Assembly (NCBI RefSeq): GCF_003945345.1
Contig: NZ_AP019308.1
Coordinates: 6,877,001-6,941,000, forward strand
From: Paenibacillus baekrokdamisoli
GTDB lineage: Bacteria > Bacillota > Bacilli > Paenibacillales > Paenibacillaceae
DNA: 64,000 nucleotides
Reading direction: 5' to 3'
The stretch's first letter is position 1, and each line of letters opens with the position of its first letter. The notes beneath the pieces are model-generated. The model was not told where the DNA came from. It searched no databases and was given only the letters and a program-made list of their open reading frames with translations. Below are positions 17,201-26,228 of this stretch, piece by piece. Position numbers and translations under genes: made by a program.

Positions 17201-19426
17201 GTGGACAGACTATTGCAATTCATCAATGCAAGCCTTAAACAAGAGCGATTCAAGTTATGGTCTGGCCAAAACGGTTCTGTATCGGTCTACCTCATAGTCG
17301 CTACAGCTGGGATTCTTTTATTAACTACTGTCTTGATTGATTATGCGAGAATTGCCGCCTTTCAGAAGCAGATAGAGATAGCTGCCCAATCCGGAATTCG
17401 TTCATCTTTATCCGCTTATGAGGGTGGGCTCTATGATCAATACGCATTATTCGGGACAGGTGGTTCCGATAGGGGAGAGCTGTTTAAACATTCGGCAGCG
17501 AACAATTTGAGATCGGCAAAAGATAAATCATTTCAATTGCTGCAGATTGACCTTCTCTCCTCTCATGTAGACAGCTACGAGGTTCTTGGCACTCATTCTG
17601 TATTTAATAGACAGGTACTTGAAGAAATGAAATATAAGGCGCCAATTGATTTCACAATGGAGGTCGCCTCCCGATTCGCACCTATTTCATCAGCGATGAA
17701 GGAGGCCTCCACTGCGGTTGATGTTCTGGAGAAGGTTCGCAAGTTGTATGATCAACGCGAGTCTCAGCTTCAGACTGTACTCGATTATCAAAGAGATTCG
17801 GCCAAGGCGGCTGAAGAAGTTGAAAACAGTGGGAATGGTCTAGCTGGCATGATCAGCACCTATAATTCTTATCTTGCTTGGCGTAACCATGATGTTTCCC
17901 TTAAGGAAGGGGAGAAAGCACTTTATATAAATGAGATTGCCGCTTATGAACGTAACGTAAGAACCGCAAGTGCGGAGCTTAGCAATAAGGTTGAATCGGC
18001 TTCAAGTTTTCATCAAAAGCTGGACAGTAAGGCGGTAGCGGCTTTGCAGGATGCAGAAATTTACAATGCCGATATGCGCGTTATCATTCAACAGATGAAG
18101 CAGAAGCAGACAGGGACTGGTTATGACCGCGTCAACAACCAGCAGTTAGATACCGGCACCACCGCTGCGGTAAGTGCTAATGATCTTACTCAAATGGATC
18201 AAACGAAACAAGCGGTGGAGCAGCTGCTTCTATCGCCTGAATGGTTTCTTGATTATCGGAAGGAGCTTGCTGAACAAACGGCTAAATTCCAAACTCTTCA
18301 AACAGAAGCATCCAGCTTCCAATCTAGCATGCTTATGGCACTTTCCAATCAAGCATCTATACAGCAGCTTAACGAAGGTTCTAATCGCTTACGCAATGTT
18401 TATAACGCTTACGCATATCCCTATATCCAACCGGCCGCCATTATTAAAGCGCGCGCTAATGAATTGTCGGGGAGGCAGTCCTTTGATGCGGAACGAAAGA
18501 AAAAGGAACAAGAGGCGAAGGTCAAATGGGGACAGGTAAGCAGCCTGCTGCAAAGCATGAAAGCCGTCCCGCAAAAGGAGGAGCATCAGAAGGAATTTGA
18601 TGAGGTGAAGAAGCGTTATGAAACAAACCTTCACTTTAATCAACTCTTGAAAGAAGGGGAGCTGACGGAGGAGGAAGGGGGTTCAACTGATAGCAATGGT
18701 GATATTAATGAGGAGGCTGAAGCTTCCATGTCCAAGATGGGCACCATTTTCACTGGCATGGCTGATATGCTCGAAGATATTCGGGACCCGCTATACATGA
18801 ATGAATACATCGTGCATCGGTTCACAACATTTGATCCATCTAAATTTAAAGCTATGATGCAAGGTTCGGACAGCAGCGAATTTAAAGATGCACTGAGCCT
18901 TCATAATCAAGAAGTCGAATATTTGTTGTATGGACTTCATAGTCCTGCTGCCAATGTGTCTGCTGCATATGGCGAGATATTCGCCTTTAGACTGGCAGTT
19001 CGTACGATGGAAGGACTTGTAGAGTGTCGCGCACTCGGTCATCCACTCCTTGTATTGGCAGCATCGATACTATACGGCCTAGAGAAAGCGATGGAGGACA
19101 TGTTATCACTTGCCCAGAAGGGATCGACACCGCTATCCAAATATGTGCGAGTCGATGTGACTTATCTTGATTATTTGAGGATTTTCTTACTCTTACATGG
19201 CAGTAGTGAAAGAAGAATGGCTCGTGCTATCGCAGTTATTGAACAGAATAGAGGAATCACGCTTACCCAGACATCTACTGGGTTATCCGGTGAGCTAACG
19301 GCCTCTGTGAACCTTTGGTTCCTACCTGGACTCATGAAGAGCTTTACCAGGTTCGGTATTTTGAAAGGAAAGGTAAAGGGTAACCGTTATGAAACGACAA
19401 AAACAATTGGCTGGTCGTACGGGTAA
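17201..19426 (+). CDS. large TadG-like membrane-anchored pilus protein
   Basis: 741 residues. The N-terminal region GSVSVYLIVATAGILLLTTV followed by LIDYARIAAFQKQIEIAAQS is the TadG-like anchor of Gram-positive Tad loci. The large extracytoplasmic part has a long helical, probably coiled-coil middle (roughly residues 190-500, rich in Glu, Lys, Gln and Ala) and a folded C-terminal region ending in SYG. I do not recognise a domain in the middle. The GTG start at 17201 follows GGAGAGGA. The 3' end overlaps the next TadE-like gene by 38 nt. Confidence 0.72.
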   Translation: MDRLLQFINASLKQERFKLWSGQNGSVSVYLIVATAGILLLTTVLIDYARIAAFQKQIEIAAQSGIRSSLSAYEGGLYDQYALFGTGGSDRGELFKHSAANNLRSAKDKSFQLLQIDLLSSHVDSYEVLGTHSVFNRQVLEEMKYKAPIDFTMEVASRFAPISSAMKEASTAVDVLEKVRKLYDQRESQLQTVLDYQRDSAKAAEEVENSGNGLAGMISTYNSYLAWRNHDVSLKEGEKALYINEIAAYERNVRTASAELSNKVESASSFHQKLDSKAVAALQDAEIYNADMRVIIQQMKQKQTGTGYDRVNNQQLDTGTTAAVSANDLTQMDQTKQAVEQLLLSPEWFLDYRKELAEQTAKFQTLQTEASSFQSSMLMALSNQASIQQLNEGSNRLRNVYNAYAYPYIQPAAIIKARANELSGRQSFDAERKKKEQEAKVKWGQVSSLLQSMKAVPQKEEHQKEFDEVKKRYETNLHFNQLLKEGELTEEEGGSTDSNGDINEEAEASMSKMGTIFTGMADMLEDIRDPLYMNEYIVHRFTTFDPSKFKAMMQGSDSSEFKDALSLHNQEVEYLLYGLHSPAANVSAAYGEIFAFRLAVRTMEGLVECRALGHPLLVLAASILYGLEKAMEDMLSLAQKGSTPLSKYVRVDVTYLDYLRIFLLLHGSSERRMARAIAVIEQNRGITLTQTSTGLSGELTASVNLWFLPGLMKSFTRFGILKGKVKGNRYETTKTIGWSYG

Positions 19427-20357
19427 CTTACGGTGTGAATCAGGGAGTATCGCGCTTGAAGCATCTCTCATTATGCCAATTGTATTGATGGTTATTATTT
19501 TCTTCATTTGCCTCATCCGCTTGTCTGCGGTTCAAATGGCGCTGCATGGCACGGTTTCCCAAACGGTTCGTCAGATGGCAGCTAATATATATCCTGTAGA
19601 GCTCGCCTTCGATGAGGTGGCATCATCCCTTCCAGCCTCAGGAAAGCCTGATTCCTCTTCATCTATGCAGAAGCTTCCGGGTCTCTCGTTTGCTTCCGAT
19701 AAGCTCGAGGAATGGCTTCCTTCACCTGCTGGGCCTTTAATGGCTGCAGTTTTACGTGGTGATTGGAAGGCTGTTAGTGATACAGCTTCAACGGAAATTG
19801 GTCGATCTGTCATTGAACCCTTACTTCGCCATGAGGCTGATCAAGCCATACTCGATCCAGAGCTGCTGAGACTTAGTAAGCTATCCCTGCCTGATTTCAA
19901 AGGGAAAACGGAAGCATACGTGCTTGTGGAAGCAGAGTATACGTTTAAGCTTGGTTTTCCATTTACGAAACGTTCCCTTATTGTACGTGAGCAGGCAGAG
20001 GAGAGAGCTTGGATTCGTGATTCTGTACCGGCAAATTCAGAGGGTGAAGAAACCGATCAGGACCATGCCCATATTCAGATTATCTCCATAGAGCCTGATC
20101 CACTGCGCCCAGGCAGAAAGGCACGATTAATCGTTCAGACCGATCCTTGCCGTGCATTGAATTTAGTCATTGATTATAAAAGTGGACGAAGCGAAGCGAA
20201 GCATATTGGTGAAACGACGGCAGATGATACTGGACGGGCTGAGTGGACATGGCTGGTATCCGGCAATACAACACCGGGTGTTTGGGAGCTTAGTGTATCG
20301 GCAGCGGACGGGACGACGGTATCCAGACATTTTATCGTAGAGAAAAAAAGTTCCTAA
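19389..20357 (+). CDS. second TadE/TadF-like pseudopilin with C-terminal beta domain
   Basis: 322 residues. SGSIALEASLIMPIVLMVII is a TadE-like signal with Glu and a transmembrane helix. The C-terminal 90 residues (IISIEPDPLRPGRKARLIVQ through WELSVSAADGTT) look like an immunoglobulin- or fibronectin-type beta sandwich, unusual for a TadE protein and suited to surface adhesion or capping. It overlaps the preceding gene by 38 nt, indicating translational coupling. Confidence 0.75.
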   Translation: MKRQKQLAGRTGNLRCESGSIALEASLIMPIVLMVIIFFICLIRLSAVQMALHGTVSQTVRQMAANIYPVELAFDEVASSLPASGKPDSSSSMQKLPGLSFASDKLEEWLPSPAGPLMAAVLRGDWKAVSDTASTEIGRSVIEPLLRHEADQAILDPELLRLSKLSLPDFKGKTEAYVLVEAEYTFKLGFPFTKRSLIVREQAEERAWIRDSVPANSEGEETDQDHAHIQIISIEPDPLRPGRKARLIVQTDPCRALNLVIDYKSGRSEAKHIGETTADDTGRAEWTWLVSGNTTPGVWELSVSAADGTTVSRHFIVEKKSS

Positions 20358-20358
20358 C

Positions 20359-20382
20359 AATTAGCTTGAGAATTAGCTTGAG
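20359..20382 (+). repeat. 12-bp tandem duplication before the prepilin peptidase gene
   Basis: AATTAGCTTGAG occurs twice in a row directly upstream of the ribosome binding site. It is probably a replication-slippage duplication. Confidence 0.8.
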
Positions 20383-20397
20383 AGGATGAAATGTACT

Positions 20398-20916
20398 ATG
20401 GCCGTTACCGTTTCTATCGGCGCATCGGCGTTGCTGCTGTTACTCGCATTCATTAATGATGTACGAAGAATGAAGATACCGAACAGTTTGACGGTAACGT
20501 TTGTGATTATGGGGATCGGCTATCATTCCGTTAATGCTGGGCTGGCTGGTAGCAGTTATTCCCTGCTTGGTGCTGCTGCTGGGTTTATACCTCTTCTAGT
20601 TCTTTATGCACTTAAGGGGATTGGAGCGGGGGATGTAAAGCTATTTGCTGCACTTGGTTCTTGGATGGGCGCGATAACGGTCTTTCAGGTTCTTGCTTAT
20701 GCCATCTTTTATGCGGGAGCTGTGGGCGTTTTCCTTCTTTTTGTTAACGGGTCTTTTGGCAGGCGTATATGGATGGGGATCCTTACGATGATGGTTCCAG
20801 GAACTGAAAGCAAGAGAGAAGTGCTCCTGGCATGGAATAAGAATGGCTTGCGATTTCCTTTTATGATTGCAGTTGTTCCGGCAGCGCTGACTGTTTGGTA
20901 TATCACTTATATGTAG
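20398..20916 (+). CDS. tadV: type IV prepilin peptidase (TadV/CpaA)
   Basis: Aspartic membrane protease of family A24 that removes the pilin leader. Its catalytic Asp residues lie in FINDVRRMKIPN and in GIGAGDVKLFAALG (GxGD motif). It has about 172 residues with roughly six hydrophobic helices and no methyltransferase domain, as in TadV. ATG 20398 is in frame 12 nt after GAGAGG; ATG 20386 abuts that sequence. It ends directly before the FHA gene. Confidence 0.87.
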   Translation: MAVTVSIGASALLLLLAFINDVRRMKIPNSLTVTFVIMGIGYHSVNAGLAGSSYSLLGAAAGFIPLLVLYALKGIGAGDVKLFAALGSWMGAITVFQVLAYAIFYAGAVGVFLLFVNGSFGRRIWMGILTMMVPGTESKREVLLAWNKNGLRFPFMIAVVPAALTVWYITYM

Positions 20917-20931
20917 ATGAGAGGAGGAGCT

Positions 20932-22536
20932 GTGTTGAATACAGAAGAATTGCGTGTTGATTTCTCTACAAGTCGGGGTCATGAGATGATTGTTGACCGA
21001 GATTCGGGGATACTGCGCGAAGAATTGGATGAGGTAGAGATACAAATGCTTCAAGGTCAACGAATTCCAAAGCTGCTTCCAATAGACTGGGTGGACATTG
21101 ATGGAAAGGTTACCTTCCGCTTTTCACTATCCGGGAGACGAATGTTGATTCATAGACTGCAGACGCAGCAGATCTCCATGCTTGAGTTTTATTCGCTGCT
21201 GTTAACAGTAGCTGAAGCACTTGATGATAGTCAGCATTACATGCTGCGTACGGAGGGTTTTATGCTTAGTGACCACTGTCTTTTTGTGGGCGAATCCTGG
21301 TCGGATGTGGCACTTGTTTATATGCCTCTGCGGGGGATAAAAGCTGTACCTTCCACAGGTGAAGCTGTACTTGCGATGACGGTAAAGTGGATTGGTTATG
21401 TCGATCAGCCAGATGGAGTGGGTCTTCAACGTATTCTTCACGATCTGAGAGAGGAGCATGTTTCATGGAGCCGTCTACGACAAACGATTCATTCCCTTTT
21501 AGGTACGATTCACAGTGAGGATATGGAACGTTTTAGTAGGCAAGCCGCCGCAGCGCAAATTCAAAATTCGAACCTAATTCCATTCAGAATGAAAGAGTCT
21601 TCAAATATAGAACTGCCAAAGATCAGCGAGGCTCAACCTAATTATACCCATTGGAATGTTGATAAAGAGCTGCCTCTTGTTCATATGGATAGCGAAGATA
21701 CTGAGCAAAATCCATCCAAAAAAGGCTGGATTTTAGGCACAATGTTTATTGTAATTGTCGGGATAATCTGGCGATTTCTTTATTTGCCCTCCCCTAATCA
21801 GACAAGTCTTCTAATCAGTACAGGACTAACAATTATGGCGGTAGCAGGATTATTAATATATTGGAAGGCGAAGCATGGTAATAACGAGGTCTCAGCTGAA
21901 GATTGGCGTCTTGGATCAAAGTGGAATGAAGAGGAAGATGGTTTCGTGCCTGATTCGATACCGTTGAGCAGAGCCGTTAAGAAACCAGGGCGCGTAATAC
22001 CGGGTAAAATGAATAGTCGCGATGAAGTGATGGTAGGGCTGGCTGGAAATGAGAATCGAACTCCCTTTGCTGCACGTAAAGAACCTGAAGTACAAGCACC
22101 TGAAGTACAAGCACCTGCTCCTGAGCCTGCAAGGCAGATGGAGATAGTTGCAAGTAGGAACAATAACAATGAGGCAACTGTTTTGCTTGGTAAAGAAGCA
22201 GATTACTCAGGCAGTACAAATGAATCGGCAAATTTTTGGGTAGAGCGTGAGACAGAGGGATCTGTGGAGAAAATTATTCTTCAAGCCAAAAGCTTTATAA
22301 TCGGACGTTCAGAGGAAGGCACAAACTATGTGGATAGCTCGTCAGGCATTTCACGTGCTCATTTGGAATTGACGTCAAGTCATGGAGGCTGGTCCGCCAA
22401 GGATGTCGGGTCTAGAAATGGAAGTACATGGAATGGTCAAATGATGATTCCTTATAAGGCCTACCCCTTAAACAGTGGGGATTGCGTACAGTTGGCTGGA
22501 GACAAGGGTCCAAAATACACGTATCGAACCTTATAA
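20932..22536 (+). CDS. DUF6382/FHA-domain membrane protein of the Tad locus
   Basis: About 534 residues. The N-terminal 190 residues match the DUF6382 type found next to FHA domains in Bacillota Tad loci. Two transmembrane helices follow (GTMFIVIVGIIWRFLYL and STGLTIMAVAGLLIYW), then a polar linker containing a duplicated EVQAP unit, then a C-terminal FHA domain (FIIGRSEEG, SGISRAHLEL, DVGSRNGSTWNG) that binds phospho-Thr. This suggests control of pilus assembly by a Ser/Thr kinase encoded elsewhere. GTG 20932 or TTG 20935 fits the AGGAGG at 20922-20927 better than ATG 20917. Last gene of the locus. Confidence 0.82.
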   Translation: MLNTEELRVDFSTSRGHEMIVDRDSGILREELDEVEIQMLQGQRIPKLLPIDWVDIDGKVTFRFSLSGRRMLIHRLQTQQISMLEFYSLLLTVAEALDDSQHYMLRTEGFMLSDHCLFVGESWSDVALVYMPLRGIKAVPSTGEAVLAMTVKWIGYVDQPDGVGLQRILHDLREEHVSWSRLRQTIHSLLGTIHSEDMERFSRQAAAAQIQNSNLIPFRMKESSNIELPKISEAQPNYTHWNVDKELPLVHMDSEDTEQNPSKKGWILGTMFIVIVGIIWRFLYLPSPNQTSLLISTGLTIMAVAGLLIYWKAKHGNNEVSAEDWRLGSKWNEEEDGFVPDSIPLSRAVKKPGRVIPGKMNSRDEVMVGLAGNENRTPFAARKEPEVQAPEVQAPAPEPARQMEIVASRNNNNEATVLLGKEADYSGSTNESANFWVERETEGSVEKIILQAKSFIIGRSEEGTNYVDSSSGISRAHLELTSSHGGWSAKDVGSRNGSTWNGQMMIPYKAYPLNSGDCVQLAGDKGPKYTYRTL

Positions 22537-22559
22537 GGGCATCTCTAATACGAAGAAGC

Positions 22560-23468
22560 TCAGTTTTTGTTCTTACCTACTAGTTCCTTCATAGCAATTT
22601 CAATAGTGGGATATCGGAATGTAAAGCCATGCTCCAATGCTTTACGAGGTACAGCTCGCTGTCCTTCCAGCAGTAAGAGTGACAATTCACCCAATACCGT
22701 TTTTAAAAGGAAAGCCGGTACTGGGAACCAATGTGGTCTGCTCATTGCTTGACTAAGTGCACGCCCAAACGAATCATTCGTTACCGATTCAGGCGCGCAT
22801 GCATTTACGGCTCCCTCTATCTCCTTATTATCCAGACAGAATAAAATAAGACGAGTAATGTCTTCTATATGTAACCATGGCATCCACTGCTTGCCACTTC
22901 CAACTCTGCCTCCCCCAAACAGTCGATAAGGCAGGGCCATCAAAGGAAAAGCACCGCCATTCTTACCAAGGACAAGTCCTACTCTAAGCTTTACTAAGCG
23001 AGAGACTGCAATGCGGTCAGCCGCCGCTTCCCATTTCTCAACGACTGAAGATAGAAAATCGCTGACGTTCCATGGACTATGCTCGTCAAATGTCTCCGTC
23101 AGCGACATACCATAAATAGAAATACCTGAAGCGTTAACAACGACTTGAGGCTTGGTTTTCAGGAAAGTAACGAAATGCTCGATCTGACTTGCGGCATCAA
23201 GTCTGGACTGAAGAATTCTTTCTTTCGCTGCTTTGGTCCATCGTTGATTAATGGATTCACCTGCTAAGTTTATGATCGCGTTCAAGCCTTCAAGCTTATT
23301 AGGGGAGGAGGCAAGTTCAGACCACGTAATCCGATGCAATCCAGAGCGCTCTATGGCCTTCTTGCCCTTCGAGCGTGAAATAATCCATACCTCATCACCA
23401 CGTTGTAGTAGTGCATCGACGACATTACTGCCGACAAAGCCAGTTCCACCGGTTACTGCGACCTTCAT
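22560..23468 (-). CDS. SDR epimerase, TIGR01777 family
   Basis: About 302 residues. The NAD(P)-binding motif TGGTGFVGSNVVDALL is at the N terminus. Other family motifs are INLAGESINQRWT, ASGISIYGMS and a C-terminal RAVPRKALEHGFTFRYP. This is the YfhF-like extended SDR family of uncertain substrate. ATG 23468 has GGAGG 8 nt upstream; the longer frame adds only MEAWA. It converges on the FHA gene with 23 nt between them and no visible terminator. Confidence 0.87.
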   Translation of the reverse strand: MKVAVTGGTGFVGSNVVDALLQRGDEVWIISRSKGKKAIERSGLHRITWSELASSPNKLEGLNAIINLAGESINQRWTKAAKERILQSRLDAASQIEHFVTFLKTKPQVVVNASGISIYGMSLTETFDEHSPWNVSDFLSSVVEKWEAAADRIAVSRLVKLRVGLVLGKNGGAFPLMALPYRLFGGGRVGSGKQWMPWLHIEDITRLILFCLDNKEIEGAVNACAPESVTNDSFGRALSQAMSRPHWFPVPAFLLKTVLGELSLLLLEGQRAVPRKALEHGFTFRYPTIEIAMKELVGKNKN

Positions 23469-23494
23469 AGCCCAAGCCTCCATTAATTCATTAA

Positions 23495-24010
23495 TTAACC
23501 AACTTTAATGCTAATCAGCCATAGCTGCTTAATCTTTTGGCTGCCATCATTAATTTCTTTCTCGACATACGTAAACGTAACAGCAGCATCATCGGCTATT
23601 TGACTTACTTTCTCGGACATCTTGTCATCCACTTGGAATACAGATGTTGTACCTTCTTTTGTCTTGATTTCAATGGAATTTGTATCTGCTTGACCTATAT
23701 AGGTGCCTTCTCCTTGCTTCTCTGCACTAGCAGTAGGCTTTGTACTAGGTTCGGTTTTATCGTCATTTGCTGGAGGAGTGGGTACTGTTGGTTCTGGCTT
23801 GACAACATTGGAGTCTGTTCCACCTGAAGAGTTGATACCTCCGGTGGTACTATCATTTGTAGTCCCTTCATTATGTACCTTTTCGTTCACACTATTTGCT
23901 GCAGGACTATCATTATTTTTCCCGCATCCAGCTGTAATTGAGAATACTACCATTACACTAATAATAAAAGCAAAAGCACGCTTACCTGTCTTCTTGTTCG
24001 TTTGATTCAT
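23495..24010 (-). CDS. secreted lipoprotein, low-complexity linker plus small beta domain
   Basis: 171 residues. Type II signal peptide with lipobox SITAGC (Cys at about 29), a Ser/Thr/Pro/Gly/Asn-rich linker of about 65 residues, then a C-terminal module (YIGQADTNSIEIKTKEGTTS then VFQVDDKMSEKVSQIADDAA). No family recognised. AGGAGGA lies 9 nt before ATG. What stands out is its leader: one full structured unit immediately before the ribosome binding site and a second tandem copy upstream, related to the tkt leader. Confidence 0.75.
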   Translation of the reverse strand: MNQTNKKTGKRAFAFIISVMVVFSITAGCGKNNDSPAANSVNEKVHNEGTTNDSTTGGINSSGGTDSNVVKPEPTVPTPPANDDKTEPSTKPTASAEKQGEGTYIGQADTNSIEIKTKEGTTSVFQVDDKMSEKVSQIADDAAVTFTYVEKEINDGSQKIKQLWLISIKVG

Positions 24011-24017
24011 GATGTGA

Positions 24018-24196
24018 TCCTCCTAAAAGTTTTTGCGTGGCTCTGCCTGATAGGCCGAAGAATGAGGCTATCAAGCAAAAACTACTTCGAAAGCATAACC
24101 TAAGTTTTTGCGTGGTTCTGCCTGATAGGCCGAAGAATGAGGCTATCAAGCAAAAACTACTTCGTAAGCATAACCCAAGTTTTGCGTGGCAAAACT
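24018..24196 (-). promoter_or_regulatory. tandem structured leader (75-bp unit) of the lipoprotein gene
   Basis: Two 75-bp direct repeats (24028-24102 and 24103-24177, only a few mismatches) and a collapsed third unit (24178-24196). Read in the gene's sense, each full unit is CTT(A/T)CGAAGT, then AGTTTTTGC, an inner hairpin TGATAGCC/GGCCTATCA, GGCAGA, then GCAAAAACT. The outer arms AGTTTTTGC and GCAAAAACT pair. The third unit keeps only the outer stem (AGTTTTGC-CAC-GCAAAACT). The proximal unit runs directly into CTTTTAGGAGGA, the ribosome binding site. The tkt leader has the same plan with a different but also self-complementary inner hairpin. Confidence 0.6.
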
Positions 24197-24280
24197 CACA
24201 TTTAACGCAAGTCTATACCTTCTTTAACGTATACATACCCTTGAAAGTTTCTCTTCAATCGTTAAACAGCCGCAGCATGC

Positions 24281-24312
24281 AACGAAAGCCGCCAGAATTG
24301 GCGGCTTTCGTT
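24281..24312. terminator. hairpin at the end of the DUF2621 gene
   Basis: Perfect 14-bp stem AACGAAAGCCGCCA/TGGCGGCTTTCGTT with a GAAT loop. The right end overlaps the stop codon of the leftward gene. The T tract is poor on both strands, so termination strength is uncertain. Confidence 0.6.
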
Positions 24313-24742
24313 ATTTATTCAATAAATGTTTATAGGGCAAATAATCAATGTTTTGTTTATCCAAGAATGTAATGAGGCTGCGGTAATCTCTCTTAGGGGT
24401 CGCGCGTATGTAGCCTTCTATGCAGTGATTCTGCGAGACTTCAGTAGCTCCGCTCTCTACAGCAACCTGCGCGATCTTGGCCGCAATAGAATGTCTAGCA
24501 ATATCACGGAAGGCGCCTGGTACCGGAGCAACCAACCGTTCCAGGAAGGTCTTTGAATCCTCGGGCCACATGCCGCGGCTGCGTTCCACCCAATAATTTT
24601 GCCAATCAAGCTTGGATTTGCCGTCCCGTTGAGGCAGTACCTTCAAGAATTTCCTGAACATAAAATAACCGCCAATCGACATGAAACCAAGCATGACGAA
24701 GGCCCAGAACACGATAAAATACATAAACCAATTGTTGCCCAT
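24311..24742 (-). CDS. DUF2621 family membrane protein (YneK-like)
   Basis: 143 residues. One N-terminal transmembrane helix (FIVFWAFVMLGFMSIGGYFM), then a cytoplasmic domain with LERLVAPVPGAFRDIARH and GYIRATPKRDYRSL. This resembles Bacillus YneK/DUF2621 from memory; function unknown. AGAGGTG lies upstream of the ATG. Confidence 0.75.
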   Translation of the reverse strand: MGNNWFMYFIVFWAFVMLGFMSIGGYFMFRKFLKVLPQRDGKSKLDWQNYWVERSRGMWPEDSKTFLERLVAPVPGAFRDIARHSIAAKIAQVAVESGATEVSQNHCIEGYIRATPKRDYRSLITFLDKQNIDYLPYKHLLNK

Positions 24743-25043
24743 GCCTCTTTTTCACCTCTACTACGAATTATACATTATTTGGTGGCGTCGAAGCCGCCTT
24801 ATTATGAGAAGTTCTCAAATCGCATTTTGAAAATTGATTCTATTATAAGCTATGCCCGATACACCTCGCAACCTGTTGACCGGTCAGAAGAAACTTGAAG
24901 ATCTACCGAATGTTGGGTCTAGTCCTTCTTCTTGAACCTAGATTTATTTCATTATTCCTTGTAAAATAGGAAGGACAAGCATTTCAATAGGTTAGCCATC
25001 TCATATGGGAAGGCTGGCAATAGAAAGGGAGCGAATAATAGCA
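24743..25043. other. divergent intergenic region between DUF2621 and nfo genes
   Basis: No gene seen. On the minus strand TATAAT (complement of 24767-24772) could be the -10 box for the DUF2621 gene. On the plus strand TAAAAT near 24962-24967 could serve nfo. Neither has a clear -35 box. The AAAGGGAG before nfo lies near 25024. Confidence 0.4.
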
Positions 25044-26171
25044 ATGTTGAAAATTGGATCTCACGTTTCATTTTCCGATAAGGGCTTGCTTACTGCGGCT
25101 ACTGAAGCTGCATCTTACGGTTCCAGCTCATTTATGATTTATACTGGCGCTCCTCAAAACACCCGGCGCAAGCCGATTGAAGATTTATACATCGAAGAAG
25201 GCAAAGCAGCAATGAGCAAGGCCGGAATTGACGAAATCGTCGTTCACGCCCCGTATATTGTTAACCTAGGTTCTTATAAGGATGATACATTTGAGCTTGC
25301 GGTTCGTTTTCTCCAAGAGGAGATTCGTCGCACGCATGCAATCGGTGTTCGTAATATCGTTCTGCATCCAGGTGCGTACACAGACAAGGATGCCGAATAT
25401 GGAATTGCACGCATTGCCGAAGGCTTGAACGAGGTGCTTGAAGGCACTAAAGAAACGAATGTCAACATCGCTCTGGAAACGATGGCGGGCAAAGGTACGG
25501 AAATTGGACGCAGCTTCGAGGAAATTGCGTCGATTATGGATAAGGTTCGCGACAACGAACGTCTGACTGTATGTATGGACACCTGCCATATGCATGATGC
25601 AGGCTATGATTTAGTCGGCAATATCGATGGCGTACTGGAAGACTTTGACCGTATCGTGGGTCTTAATCGTGTCGCGGTTGTTCACGTCAACGATAGCAAG
25701 AACCCTCGCGGAGCGGGTAAAGACCGTCATGCTCCAATCGGGGCAGGCTGGATCGGTTATGAAGCCATTCGCAATATCGTCCATCATGATGGGCTGAAGG
25801 GCCGACCATTTATTTTAGAAACACCATGGATTGGACAAGTAGACAAGACACAGCGTCCGATGTATGAAGCAGAGATCGCTCTGCTTAGGGGCGACGCGAT
25901 GAGTCGCTTCGGCGGTGAGTTTTTTGAGGATGTGGAGCGTCTTCGTTTCTTCTTCGATAAGGAAGAAATAGACCACCGTGCTTATGTACTTCATACGTGG
26001 GACGTACTTAAAAATGATGCCAAAGCAAAAAAAGCGGATCCGCGCGAGCCGATGGACCGTCTATACGAGCTAGTTGCCGAGCATCGTGTACTGCCTGAGT
26101 TGTCTGAAGAAGCAATCAATCAGCGTATTACAGCATGGTTTGCAGGTAAAGCGCTTCTCGTCAATGTTTAA
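25044..26171 (+). CDS. nfo: endonuclease IV (AP endonuclease) with C-terminal extension
   Basis: Zinc-dependent apurinic/apyrimidinic endonuclease of base excision repair. Motifs: [79 protein letters not shown] and FILETPW, which include the expected His, Glu and Asp metal ligands. The core ends near residue 285. A further ~90 residues (from about [14 protein letters not shown]) are not part of the usual ~290-residue enzyme and look helical; their role is unknown. ATG 25044 gives the family N terminus MLKIGSH. Confidence 0.93.
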   Translation: MLKIGSHVSFSDKGLLTAATEAASYGSSSFMIYTGAPQNTRRKPIEDLYIEEGKAAMSKAGIDEIVVHAPYIVNLGSYKDDTFELAVRFLQEEIRRTHAIGVRNIVLHPGAYTDKDAEYGIARIAEGLNEVLEGTKETNVNIALETMAGKGTEIGRSFEEIASIMDKVRDNERLTVCMDTCHMHDAGYDLVGNIDGVLEDFDRIVGLNRVAVVHVNDSKNPRGAGKDRHAPIGAGWIGYEAIRNIVHHDGLKGRPFILETPWIGQVDKTQRPMYEAEIALLRGDAMSRFGGEFFEDVERLRFFFDKEEIDHRAYVLHTWDVLKNDAKAKKADPREPMDRLYELVAEHRVLPELSEEAINQRITAWFAGKALLVNV

Positions 26172-26228
26172 GCTAGATCCAATAGCAGCGGAATAACTAA
26201 TTGTTTATGGAAGGAAGTCAGTCGTCTT

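Noticed and set aside
24037-24372. Plus-strand reading frame of 111 codons with a repeated peptide (LPDRPKNEAIKQKLLRKHN)
   Set aside because: The peptide repeat is a by-product of the 75-bp DNA repeat in the lipoprotein leader. There is no ribosome binding site, and the frame runs into the antisense of the DUF2621 gene.
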